Positions 1 to 6,697 of a stretch of DNA of 8,376 nt are shown here, piece by piece (position 1 is the stretch's first letter; each line of letters starts with the position of its first letter). The notes beneath the pieces are model-generated. The model was not told the origin of the DNA. It did no database searches and worked only from the letters and a program-made list of their open reading frames with translations. Origin of the DNA: Alphaproteobacteria bacterium (GTDB lineage Bacteria > Pseudomonadota > Alphaproteobacteria > Rhodobacterales > Rhodobacteraceae). The position numbers and the translations under genes were made by a program. The stretch spans positions 1 to 8,376 of the forward strand of contig JAURMY010000224.1 in NCBI GenBank assembly GCA_030830465.1, given 5' to 3'.

Positions 1-411
1 GGCATGATCGGGTTGATGAATGTCCTGCATCTTGAGGGCGTCAAGAACAACATTCATGTCAACACCCTGTCGCCCACCGCCGCCACGCGGATGACGGAAG
101 GGCTGTTGCCGCAGGCGGCGCTGGACATGATGACACCTGAAAGTGTGTCGGCGGGGTTGGTCTATCTGGTCAGCGAACAGGCCCCTTCGCGCCTGATCCT
201 TTGCGCGGGCGCCGGGGGCTATGCGGCCACCCGGATTTATGAAACCGACGGCATCTATCTGCCGCCCGAACAGCAGACCCCGGAACATGTCGCGGCCAAT
301 CTGGCGGCGGTGACGGACCCGGACCAACAGGCGATGTTCCAGCAGGGCGGCGAGCAAACCATGAAGTTCCTGCACAAGGCAGCAGCGCATTTCGGCGTGA
401 AACTGCAATAG
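1..411 (+). CDS. Short-chain dehydrogenase/reductase, C-terminal part (5' end outside window)
   Basis: Open from the first base in frame 1 to a TAG at 409-411, giving the last 136 residues of a classical SDR. The visible part begins just after where the YxxxK catalytic motif should lie, so the Rossmann fold, Ser and Tyr/Lys are upstream of the window. The stretch EGVKNNIHVNTLSPTAATRM is the familiar SDR segment after the active-site helix. The tail (GAGGYAATRIYETDGIYLPP, then a TPEHVAANLAAVTD stretch) resembles the (R)-3-hydroxyacyl-CoA dehydrogenase domain of peroxisomal-type multifunctional enzymes (HSD17B4-like) more than FabG. That suggests a role in acyl-CoA or related oxidation/reduction with NAD(P), but the substrate is inference. 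The next gene starts 25 nt downstream on the same strand, so the two are probably co-transcribed. Internal ATG codons near the left edge are not taken as the start because the fold would be decapitated. Confidence 0.85.
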   Translation, partial: GMIGLMNVLHLEGVKNNIHVNTLSPTAATRMTEGLLPQAALDMMTPESVSAGLVYLVSEQAPSRLILCAGAGGYAATRIYETDGIYLPPEQQTPEHVAANLAAVTDPDQQAMFQQGGEQTMKFLHKAAAHFGVKLQ

Positions 412-436
412 ATCCTCAGCGAAAAAGGACGGCACC

Positions 437-1414
437 ATGAAAATTCTAAGCAATGAGAACGTCGCCGCCCTTTTGCCCATGCACGAGGCGATTGATGTCG
501 TTGAAACGGCAATGAAGGATGTGTCGGCGGGCACGGCAACCCTGCCCCTGCGCAACATGATCCCGGTCGGCGGCAACAACAAAATGGGCATCATGCCCGG
601 CGCGATCAGCAACCCCGCCTGTTTTGGCGTCAAACTGGTCAGCCTGTTCCCCGGCAATCCGGCCCGCGGGCTGTCGTCGCATCGCGGCGCGATGGTTCTG
701 TTTGAGGCCGAAACCGGCGGGGCGATTGCGATGATGGATGCCTCGCTTTTGACCGCGATCCGCACCGCTGCCGCCAGTGGCGTGGCCACAAGGGCGCTGG
801 CGCGTGAAGACTCGCGCGTGCTGACCATCCTTGGCAATGGCGAGCAGGCCGAGCATCATCTGGACGCGATCTGCGCCGTGCGTGACATCACGACCCTGCA
901 TATCGCCGGGCGGAACCTGGCGCATCTGAAGGCTTTTGCGAAACAGGCAAAAGCGAAATATCCGGTGCTGGATATCGCCTTTGGCACCGATATCAAGGCA
1001 GCGGTTGAAAAGGCCGATATCCTGTGCACCACGACCGCTTCTGCAACGCCGATCTTGTCAGGCGACTGGCTGGCGCCCGGCACCCATCTGAATGTGGTTG
1101 GTTCGTCCATTCCGTCCATGCGCGAACTGGACGACGCCACGGTTCTGCGGTCACGCATCTGGGTTGACTACATGACATCGACATTGGCGCAGGCTGGTGA
1201 AATCGTTGACATGATCGCGGCCGGGACCATCACCCGGGATCACATGGTGGGCGAAATCGGGGCCTGCCTTTCCGGTCAGATCATGGGCCGCCAAAGCGCT
1301 GATGAAATCACGTTATACCGGTCGCTGGGCGTCGCCGCACAGGATCTTTCCACCGCGCATTTCATCACCGAACGCGCAAGGGAACTGCATATCGGCCAGG
1401 ATGCGGAATTTTAA
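437..1414 (+). CDS. Ornithine cyclodeaminase / mu-crystallin family NAD(P)-dependent enzyme
   Basis: A complete 325-residue protein, the usual family length. The start at 437 is set by AAGGA at 425-429, 7 nt upstream. The family binds NAD(P)H and acts on ornithine, alanine, ketimines or related amino/imino acids. Visible motifs are LPLR (Arg39), FGVKLVSLFPGN (Lys66), TAIRTAA (Arg109), the dinucleotide loop ILGNGEQAEHH (residues 131-141), and VGSSIPSMRELDD (221-233). Arg39, Lys66 and Arg109 match the substrate-carboxylate-binding and lysine positions of the family. The catalytic Asp of true ornithine cyclodeaminase, in a G-x-D-x-P loop, is Ser here (GSSIP, Ser224), as in the GASRP loop of mu-crystallin. 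A ketimine reductase or amino-acid dehydrogenase-like activity is therefore more likely than ornithine cyclisation. That is inference; the substrate is unknown. It follows the SDR gene by 25 nt, which suggests an operon. Confidence 0.93.
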   Translation: MKILSNENVAALLPMHEAIDVVETAMKDVSAGTATLPLRNMIPVGGNNKMGIMPGAISNPACFGVKLVSLFPGNPARGLSSHRGAMVLFEAETGGAIAMMDASLLTAIRTAAASGVATRALAREDSRVLTILGNGEQAEHHLDAICAVRDITTLHIAGRNLAHLKAFAKQAKAKYPVLDIAFGTDIKAAVEKADILCTTTASATPILSGDWLAPGTHLNVVGSSIPSMRELDDATVLRSRIWVDYMTSTLAQAGEIVDMIAAGTITRDHMVGEIGACLSGQIMGRQSADEITLYRSLGVAAQDLSTAHFITERARELHIGQDAEF

Positions 1415-1451
1415 AGCGTATTGCGGTAAACTTGAATCACCAAACGCTTTA
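1412..1451 (+). terminator. Weak stem-loop starting at the stop codon of the cyclodeaminase-family gene
   Basis: TAAAGCGT at 1412-1419 is the exact reverse complement of ACGCTTTA at 1444-1451, with a 24-nt loop. The left arm includes the stop codon TAA. There is no T-tract after the right arm and the loop is long, so as an intrinsic terminator it is weak. It could be an mRNA-end or protein-binding element instead. Confidence 0.25.
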
Positions 1452-1460
1452 GGCCTGAGC

Positions 1461-1474
1461 TTACGGAATGGTAA
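1461..1474 (+). promoter_or_regulatory. Candidate response-regulator operator, site A (TTAC-N6-GTAA)
   Basis: TTACGGAATGGTAA is an inverted repeat of TTAC and GTAA separated by 6 nt, centred 96.5 nt before the ATG of the membrane protein gene at 1564. The same TTAC-N6-GTAA arrangement occurs at 6630-6643 and 6698-6711 in the degP/response-regulator control region and, by eye, nowhere else in the window. Sites A and B (plus-strand reading) agree at 11 of 14 positions. Its assignment to the OmpR-type regulator at 6801 is inference. Confidence 0.55.
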
Positions 1475-1497
1475 CCTGACGCCAAAACAATGGTAAC
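1467..1497 (+). repeat. Direct repeat AATGGTAAC, 22-bp period, upstream of the membrane protein gene
   Basis: AATGGTAAC occurs at 1467-1475 and again at 1489-1497, an offset of 22 bp, about two helical turns. The first copy contains the GTAA half of palindrome site A; the second has no matching TTAC half. A looser GCGGTAAAC lies at 1423-1431. The spacing would place bound subunits on the same DNA face, so the second copy may be a half-site that extends the operator. This is a candidate only. Confidence 0.4.
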
Positions 1498-1563
1498 TTT
1501 TGCGGGATAGGGCTGAAGCGTGGCCCGACAGGCGCTGCTCCCTGAGACCCGGAGACGATTATC

Positions 1564-2331
1564 ATGGCACCACCTCCCGCTGATGTCATTTACAACCGCG
1601 CGCCAAAAGCGACGCCTGAATTCTGGCTGGCAAAGTTGATGGCCGTGACTGTTGGTCAATCCGCATTCAGCCTGATCGCCCATGACCTGGGGGCTGGTTT
1701 GACTTTGACATCTGCTATTGTGACGATCTTTCTCATTTTCGCTTTGATTGTTCAGTTTCGGCAGAAACGCTATGTTCCTTGGATTTACCGGGCCACCGTT
1801 GTTCTTGTCAGTGTCACTGGAACCCTGGTCGCAGGCTTGGTTGTCAAGCACCTGGGTTACAGCTTGTCTTTCGCGATAACACTGTTTGGGCTTTCGCTTT
1901 TGGTCGTGATAAGTGGCTGGTATATAACAGAAAAAACACTATCTACTCATCAGATCGTCACGACCCGACGCGAGGCATATTATTGGGTCGCGATATTCCT
2001 GACCTTTGCTTTGGGCGCTTCCGCCGGGGACCAACTGATCCGGGATTATGGGTTGGGATACCTTGCCGCAGGGACCGCCTATGGCCTTTTGATCGGGGTA
2101 ATTGCCGCCGGATTTCGGATCGGATTTATCGGCGGCGTTCCAGCATTCTGGCTGGCTTATATCCTGACCCGCCCAACAGGGGCATTCTTTGAAAAATGGT
2201 TGTCTTTCCCATCAAAAGACGGCGGTCTGGGCTTGGGCGCAGAACCAACCAGCCTGGGCTTCTTCATGGTCATGGCTGGTCTGGTGATTTACATGACCAG
2301 CACCCATCACGGTCTGGAAAAGGCCGCCTGA
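1564..2331 (+). CDS. COG4705-like multi-pass membrane protein of unknown function
   Basis: A 255-residue hydrophobic protein; the start at 1564 has GGAG at 1551-1554, 9 nt upstream. Hydrophobic segments cover most of residues 22-64, 76-121, 139-155, 165-201 and 230-244, so roughly seven or eight membrane spans are likely. It resembles the uncharacterised membrane-anchored proteins of COG4705, recognised from the FW..K....T.G and D.G.G pattern and the GLGLG end; I know no established function. Key residues recur at an offset of exactly 120 (F20/Y140, W21/W141, G31/G151, D41/D161, G43/G163, G45/G165), and weaker copies start near 73 and 193, suggesting four ancestral repeats. GC content is about 49% over 1681-2040 by my count, against 57-60% in sampled mprF lines, which hints at a separate origin. 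It carries its own upstream region with a palindrome shared with the degP/regulator promoters. It converges on mprF with only 21 bp between stops. Confidence 0.85.
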   Translation: MAPPPADVIYNRAPKATPEFWLAKLMAVTVGQSAFSLIAHDLGAGLTLTSAIVTIFLIFALIVQFRQKRYVPWIYRATVVLVSVTGTLVAGLVVKHLGYSLSFAITLFGLSLLVVISGWYITEKTLSTHQIVTTRREAYYWVAIFLTFALGASAGDQLIRDYGLGYLAAGTAYGLLIGVIAAGFRIGFIGGVPAFWLAYILTRPTGAFFEKWLSFPSKDGGLGLGAEPTSLGFFMVMAGLVIYMTSTHHGLEKAA

Positions 2332-2352
2332 AACCGCCGCGCCCGGGACGGC

Positions 2353-4971
2353 TTACTTTGGCAACAACCCTTTCGGCCCGCCGGCAATCAGGATCGCAAC
2401 ATCGCGCAGGGCCGGCAATGGCGGCAGGCTGCCGGGAACGGCGATAAAACGCGGGTGCCATTCAGGGCCGAATTTCTGTTTGAAGGCGCGCAGACCTTCG
2501 AAATTGTAAAACGCCCCGCCATGGCGGAACAGCAGCGCGCCAAATCGGGTCCACAAACGTGATCCGTGTTTCGCTGTCAGGCCCGCCAGCGGTGCCATGC
2601 CGAGGCTGAAGGTCGCGAATCCGGCCTTTTGATAGTGCAGGATCAGATCGGTGAACAACAATTCCATCACCCCGTCGCCATGTTCCGGCAAATAACGCAT
2701 CAGATCCAGCGCAGCAGACCTGGTGGCCGGGGCCTCCAACACGTTTGCAAAGGCGATGATTGCGCCCTGCGCATCACGGATCACGGCCAAGGGAAACCGT
2801 TGCAGATAGTCTTCGCTGAACTGTCCGACCGAGAAGCGTTTTTCATGGGTGTTTTTCAGGCCAAGCCAGGCATCGGAAACCGCCCTCAGCTCCGCAACCA
2901 GATCGGCACTGTGCGGCGGGGACAGGACATCAAAACGGTTGCCCTGTCTTTGTGCCTTGTTGTGATTGGCGCGGATATTCTTGAACTTGCCGCCCGCCAG
3001 CGAAAAGCCCGGCAAATCCACCACCGCTTCTTCACCGATCTTATGCAGGGTCAGGCCCATTTCCACCCACAGGGCCAGATGCTGTTCGCTGACCTCGTAA
3101 AACACCGGGCGGGCATTCGCCGCATAGGCTGCGTCGAAATAGGCCCATGTCAGTTCGCGAACAGCGGATTTCGGCCCGACCGGATCGCCCATCGCAACCC
3201 AGGATTTGCCCTGAATCGCATACATGATAAAGGCGTCGCCCGCATCGCTGAAGAACAGCGTCTTGTCGCCGGTCATGGCCAGATTGGCCTCGGGTCCGGC
3301 GTGATCCCGGATGATGTCGCGGGCGCGTTCCAGAACTTCCACGCTGGGTTCATCGCCTTTGGAGCGGGCCGGCAGCAGGGCCAGATAGACCAGAACAAAC
3401 ATCAGTACCGTGGTCGCCAACAGGCCGGCACGCAGGGCGCGCGGGGTCATTTCATCGCTGGAGAATGTGAACCACAGCGCGCTGGAATAGGGGGTGGATT
3501 CATGGGTCAGGAACAGCAGGGTCAGGGTGCACAGGGCGATCCCCGTTACCAACGCAAACCATTCCGGGCTAAGCGCGTTATGCGTCAGTTTCGCCGAGCG
3601 GAAAAACTCGCGCCGCAGCGGCAGCAAAACCCCGACTGCCAAGATCAGAATAATCGCGGTTTCAATATCGACTTCGTTCAGTACCGAGGCCAGCGCGCCC
3701 GCGGCCAAAGCCCCGATCGTCAGCCAGAAAGCGCCGGAAATCCGCCGGAACAGGCCCAGCGCCAGCATGATGACAATCGTGCCAAGCGAAGCCGACAACA
3801 GCGCCCCGCCTTCCAAAAGGACGGTGATCAGAACATCGTCGGGGCCGATTTGGGTGGGCCGCGCCGAGGGCACGACCGCCATCAACAGCATCCAAATTCC
3901 CAGCCCCATACTGGCCGTGCCGGTGATCGTCGGCGTGACCGAACTGATCGCGCGCATGACCGGTTGCATCTGATCGGACACGTCGCCAAACACCCGCGCC
4001 ACCAATCCCCGCGCCAGACGGGCCTCGTTCACCGCAACAAAGATCATCGCCAGCGAAAACGGCACAAGATAGAAAATCATCCGGTAAAGCAGCAAGGCCG
4101 CCGCCGTCTGTTCGATGGGAACGGTCGCGGGCAGGGTCGCGATGATGACGCTTTCAAAAACGCCGACACCGCCCGGCACATGGCTGAGGACGCCCAGCAT
4201 CGAGGCGGCGGAAAAGATCGCCAGAAAGGTGATGAAATCCGGCGCGTTTTCCGGCAGCAGCACATAAAGCGTCAAGGCCGCCATCGAGGTATCGGCCAGC
4301 GTGAACAGCAACTGGCCGTATAAGATGCCTGTCGATGGCGCGGGCACCTCAAACTTGCCCAGCTTCAGGGATTTCCCTTGCGAAGCCAGCCACGTCATAA
4401 TCACCAGCGCCGCAATCGCGATACCCGCCGAGGCAATTCGGATGGATTGCGGCGGCCAGGAGATCATATTGCCCAGCGCATAGGGGTGCAGCGCCAGCGC
4501 GGTCAGGCCGATAATGACGATCCCGATGCCATAGGCCAGCGAAACAAAGGTGGAAATCGCCGCAACCTCAAAGGCGTTCAGCCCAAAAGCGGAATAAATC
4601 CGAAAGCGCACAGCCCCGCCGGACACGGCGCTGACACCGATCGTGTTGCCAAAGGAATAGCCCAGAAACCCGCCAACCATGATGACGCCGGCCGGTATCT
4701 TGCGCCCGATATAGCGCAGCGCCGACCAGTCATATCCGATCAGGGCCAGGTACCCGGCAAAAGTCGCGGCAAAGGCCCCCAGCAACTCATATGTCGGCAC
4801 CGCGCGGGCCTGGGCGATCACGTCGCGGATGCTGACCGGTTCCAGCAGGCGGTACAGCGCGAAGGTTCCTGCGGCAAACAACCCGAAGGCCAGAAAAACC
4901 GGCACGACCTTTTTCACATACCCCCACAACCGTCCGCGTTGCGATCTAACCTGTGCCGCGGTCTCGGGCAT
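2353..4971 (-). CDS. mprF: Bifunctional aminoacyl-phosphatidylglycerol synthase/flippase MprF
   Basis: 872 residues, normal full length for MprF (called LpiA in rhizobia). The C-terminal GNAT-like domain transfers an amino acid, usually Lys or Ala, from aminoacyl-tRNA to phosphatidylglycerol. The N-terminal membrane domain moves the product to the outer leaflet, reducing negative surface charge and protecting against cationic peptides or acid. The flippase domain (about 20-340) shows GYSFGNTIGVSAVSGGAVRF from residue 104 and SHVPGGVGVFE at 263-273. More membrane segments follow to about 535. The synthase domain (about 545-850) shows VAMGDPVG 592-599, FYEVSEQ 624-630, KFKNIRANHNKAQRQG 662-677, LGMAPLAGL 790-798 and FYNFEGLRAFKQKFGPEW 821-838. 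The start is supported by AAGGA (TCCTT on plus, 4981-4985), 9 nt away. Whether Lys or Ala is transferred cannot be read from sequence by eye. No atvA/acvB partner gene lies next to it here. It is downstream of degP on the same strand but separated by a terminator. Confidence 0.96.
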   Translation of the reverse strand: MPETAAQVRSQRGRLWGYVKKVVPVFLAFGLFAAGTFALYRLLEPVSIRDVIAQARAVPTYELLGAFAATFAGYLALIGYDWSALRYIGRKIPAGVIMVGGFLGYSFGNTIGVSAVSGGAVRFRIYSAFGLNAFEVAAISTFVSLAYGIGIVIIGLTALALHPYALGNMISWPPQSIRIASAGIAIAALVIMTWLASQGKSLKLGKFEVPAPSTGILYGQLLFTLADTSMAALTLYVLLPENAPDFITFLAIFSAASMLGVLSHVPGGVGVFESVIIATLPATVPIEQTAAALLLYRMIFYLVPFSLAMIFVAVNEARLARGLVARVFGDVSDQMQPVMRAISSVTPTITGTASMGLGIWMLLMAVVPSARPTQIGPDDVLITVLLEGGALLSASLGTIVIMLALGLFRRISGAFWLTIGALAAGALASVLNEVDIETAIILILAVGVLLPLRREFFRSAKLTHNALSPEWFALVTGIALCTLTLLFLTHESTPYSSALWFTFSSDEMTPRALRAGLLATTVLMFVLVYLALLPARSKGDEPSVEVLERARDIIRDHAGPEANLAMTGDKTLFFSDAGDAFIMYAIQGKSWVAMGDPVGPKSAVRELTWAYFDAAYAANARPVFYEVSEQHLALWVEMGLTLHKIGEEAVVDLPGFSLAGGKFKNIRANHNKAQRQGNRFDVLSPPHSADLVAELRAVSDAWLGLKNTHEKRFSVGQFSEDYLQRFPLAVIRDAQGAIIAFANVLEAPATRSAALDLMRYLPEHGDGVMELLFTDLILHYQKAGFATFSLGMAPLAGLTAKHGSRLWTRFGALLFRHGGAFYNFEGLRAFKQKFGPEWHPRFIAVPGSLPPLPALRDVAILIAGGPKGLLPK

Positions 4972-4985
4972 GAAATGATTTCCTT

Positions 4986-5007
4986 GGTGGAAGGCGGGAT
5001 TTCCACC
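4986..5007 (-). promoter_or_regulatory. Inverted repeat abutting the mprF ribosome binding site
   Basis: GGTGGAA (4986-4992) and TTCCACC (5001-5007) are perfect 7-bp inverted arms around an 8-nt centre. The element sits immediately upstream of the mprF Shine-Dalgarno (4981-4985 on plus), in the short leader. It could be a protein operator downstream of the promoter or an mRNA hairpin controlling translation or stability. A possible -10 (TATATT on the minus strand, 5027-5022) lies just upstream, with no convincing -35. Confidence 0.4.
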
Positions 5008-5041
5008 CCTGTATGACCCTTAATATAGGAAGGAAAGCAAA

Positions 5042-5079
5042 AAGAAACACCGGCCGTTTCGTCACGGCCGGTGTTTTTT
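5042..5079 (-). terminator. Strong intrinsic terminator after degP
   Basis: A perfect 13-bp stem, 5045-5057 with 5064-5076 (AAACACCGGCCGT and its complement), closes a 6-nt loop. On the minus strand it is followed by TTTCTTTTTGC, a usable T-tract, and it begins only a few bases after the degP stop at 5083-5085. On the plus strand a run of T also follows, so it is bidirectional in shape. It should insulate mprF from degP transcription. Confidence 0.9.
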
Positions 5080-5082
5080 GGT

Positions 5083-6534
5083 TCAGGAATGCAGCAGTTC
5101 CGCACCCACATACAGCGGCGTTCCCCGGCGGTTGATCCGCAACAGAACCGCCGTCCGGTCCGAAGACACTTTCAGTACTTTTTCAAGTTCGCTTGGGCTG
5201 GAGACCGCCGTGCCGCCGGCCTCTTGAATGACGTCACCGGGTTGCAGCTTGTCGATGTTGGGGCTGTTCGGCTCTATTCGGGTGATCACCACGCCTCGGT
5301 CGGTGTCTTTCAGCCCCAGTTCCTGCGCGATGTCGCCGGTCAGTTCCTGTACTGTTACCCCCAGCGCGTCGGAGGTGTTGGTGTCGGCCGGGGCCGCGCT
5401 GGCCATTTGCAGTTTTTCCGGGCTCAGCTTGCCGATCTTCACGTCAATCTGCTTCATCTTGCCATCGCGCATCACGTCGAGCTTGGCAATTTGGTCGGCC
5501 GGAATCGCGGCGATAAGCGACGGCAATTCGTGCATTTTGCCGACGTCCTTGCCATCGACCGCGACGATCACGTCACCTTTCTTGATCCCTGCGGCCAGCG
5601 CCGGGCTGTCGGGCTGAACATCCGCCACCAATGCGCCTTTGGATGAGGCCAGCCCAAGGGCTGCGGCCAGATCGTTGTTGATCTCCTGAATCTGAACGCC
5701 CAGCCAGCCGCGGCTGACCGTACCGCTGTCGCGCAATTGCGTGACGATCTTTTGAACCTTATCGGCAGGGATCGAAAAGCCGATACCGATGGACCCGCCC
5801 GAGGGGCTGAAAATGGCTGAGTTCATGCCGATGACCTCGCCTTTGGTGTTGAACAGCGGCCCGCCCGAGTTGCCGCGGTTGATTGCGGCATCGGTCTGGA
5901 TATAGCTGTCATAAGGCCCAAAGTTGATGTCCCGGCCCACCGCCGAAACGATGCCCGCGGTCACCGTGCCACCCAGCCCGAACGGGTTGCCAACCGCGAT
6001 CACCGCATCGCCGACCCGCAGCTTGGACGAGTCGCCAAAGGGTACAACCGGCAGGTCCTTCACATTGTCGATCTTCAGCAAGGCAACATCCGTCAGCTTG
6101 TCAGAGCCCAGAACCTTGGCGGTAAATTCCCGGCCATCCTGAAGCTTGATCTTCACTTCGGTCGCGTTTTCTACAACGTGATAATTGGTGACAATTTCCC
6201 CGTCCGACGAAATCACATAGCCCGATCCCAAACCGTGGACCGGTTGACTATCGGGTTGCTGCGGGTTCACCCCCGGTTGGCCGAATTTTTTCATGAACTC
6301 ATCAAGCGGCGACTGCGCCGGATTGTTCTGATCCGATTCATGCCCGGTTGAGGTGACTTCGATATAGACCACCGCCGGCGAAACCTGATCCACAAGATCG
6401 GCATAGCCTTCCGGCGGCACATAGGCCCAGGCCGGCACGGCGGGAACAGCCCCAAGGCCCGCACCGATCAGGGTGGTGGCCAGCAGCAGCGCCCGTAGGG
6501 ATCTGCCGGGGGTTTTTTTGGTATTGGATTTCAT
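5083..6534 (-). CDS. degP: DegP/HtrA (Do) family periplasmic serine endoprotease
   Basis: 483 residues, typical for Do-type proteases with two PDZ domains. It degrades or chaperones misfolded envelope proteins in the periplasm. A Sec signal peptide is visible: basic N-region (K2-R14), hydrophobic core to about 30, and a likely cut after AWA (residues 35-37). The protease domain has the full triad: His119 in TNYHVV, Asp149 in LTDVALLKI and Ser223 in GNSGGPLF. The SPLDEFMKKFGQ segment near residue 75 matches the LA-loop region of the family. PDZ1 spans about 276-365 (GWLGVQIQEI onward) and PDZ2 about 390-475 (LGVTVQEL onward). The start is fixed by a strong AAGGAGG (plus 6541-6547) 6 nt upstream. 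The gene is divergent from an OmpR-type regulator, echoing CpxR control of degP in enterobacteria, and a palindrome (site B) lies in its upstream DNA. DegQ-like naming is equally possible. Confidence 0.95.
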   Translation of the reverse strand: MKSNTKKTPGRSLRALLLATTLIGAGLGAVPAVPAWAYVPPEGYADLVDQVSPAVVYIEVTSTGHESDQNNPAQSPLDEFMKKFGQPGVNPQQPDSQPVHGLGSGYVISSDGEIVTNYHVVENATEVKIKLQDGREFTAKVLGSDKLTDVALLKIDNVKDLPVVPFGDSSKLRVGDAVIAVGNPFGLGGTVTAGIVSAVGRDINFGPYDSYIQTDAAINRGNSGGPLFNTKGEVIGMNSAIFSPSGGSIGIGFSIPADKVQKIVTQLRDSGTVSRGWLGVQIQEINNDLAAALGLASSKGALVADVQPDSPALAAGIKKGDVIVAVDGKDVGKMHELPSLIAAIPADQIAKLDVMRDGKMKQIDVKIGKLSPEKLQMASAAPADTNTSDALGVTVQELTGDIAQELGLKDTDRGVVITRIEPNSPNIDKLQPGDVIQEAGGTAVSSPSELEKVLKVSSDRTAVLLRINRRGTPLYVGAELLHS

Positions 6535-6590
6535 AATCAGCCTCCTTGGCCAGTTCCATCATGCCCAGGCTGCGCTGGGGCGACGTTTGG

Positions 6591-6596
6591 AATATG
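6591..6596 (-). promoter_or_regulatory. Possible degP -10 element
   Basis: CATATT on the minus strand, about 40 bp downstream of the centre of site B. If it is used, the operator centre would fall near -52, a plausible activator position. There is no recognisable -35. Weak evidence. Confidence 0.25.
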
Positions 6597-6629
6597 CCTG
6601 CGGAATCTTGTCGCCATGTCGCCGAAACT

Positions 6630-6643
6630 TTACGATTTGGTAA
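6630..6643 (-). promoter_or_regulatory. Candidate response-regulator operator, site B (TTAC-N6-GTAA), degP side
   Basis: Plus strand reads TTACGATTTGGTAA, centred 102.5 nt before the degP start codon. The inverted repeat extends imperfectly outward (AAACTTTAC and GTAAGTTT, with one extra T in the left arm). It is one of three such palindromes in the window, all in upstream DNA. Confidence 0.55.
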
Positions 6644-6671
6644 GTTTGGCACGGGGCGGCCCGCTGCAATC

Positions 6672-6693
6672 CGCGCCGCTTTGCAAAGGCGCG
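6672..6693. repeat. GC-rich inverted repeat at the centre of the divergent region
   Basis: CGCGCC (6672-6677) and GGCGCG (6688-6693) are perfect inverted arms around 10 nt. Overlapping them is the perfect 10-bp palindrome CTTTGCAAAG at 6679-6688. It lies between the two candidate operators. It may be an mRNA hairpin, a second protein site, or chance in GC-rich DNA. Confidence 0.35.
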
Positions 6694-6697
6694 TTCC

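Noticed and set aside
2332..2352. A terminator between the convergent membrane gene and mprF
   Set aside because: The 21-bp gap has a CCCGGG core but no real stem with a T-tract on either strand.
2566..4323. A 585-codon open frame on the plus strand opposite mprF
   Set aside because: The minus strand encodes a full-length, motif-complete MprF. The antisense product is rich in Gln, Arg, His and Gly with no recognisable domain, as expected from a GC-rich codon-bias shadow.
6525..6531. Homopolymer region near the degP 5' end as a frameshift or phase-variable tract
   Set aside because: The longest run nearby is seven T at about 6513-6519 (A on the coding strand), within a Lys-rich signal-peptide N-region. 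The frame is intact and a run of this length is common by chance.
6338..6652. A 104-codon minus-strand frame over the degP start
   Set aside because: It is out of frame with degP across its signal peptide, which is well supported by AAGGAGG and the Sec features.
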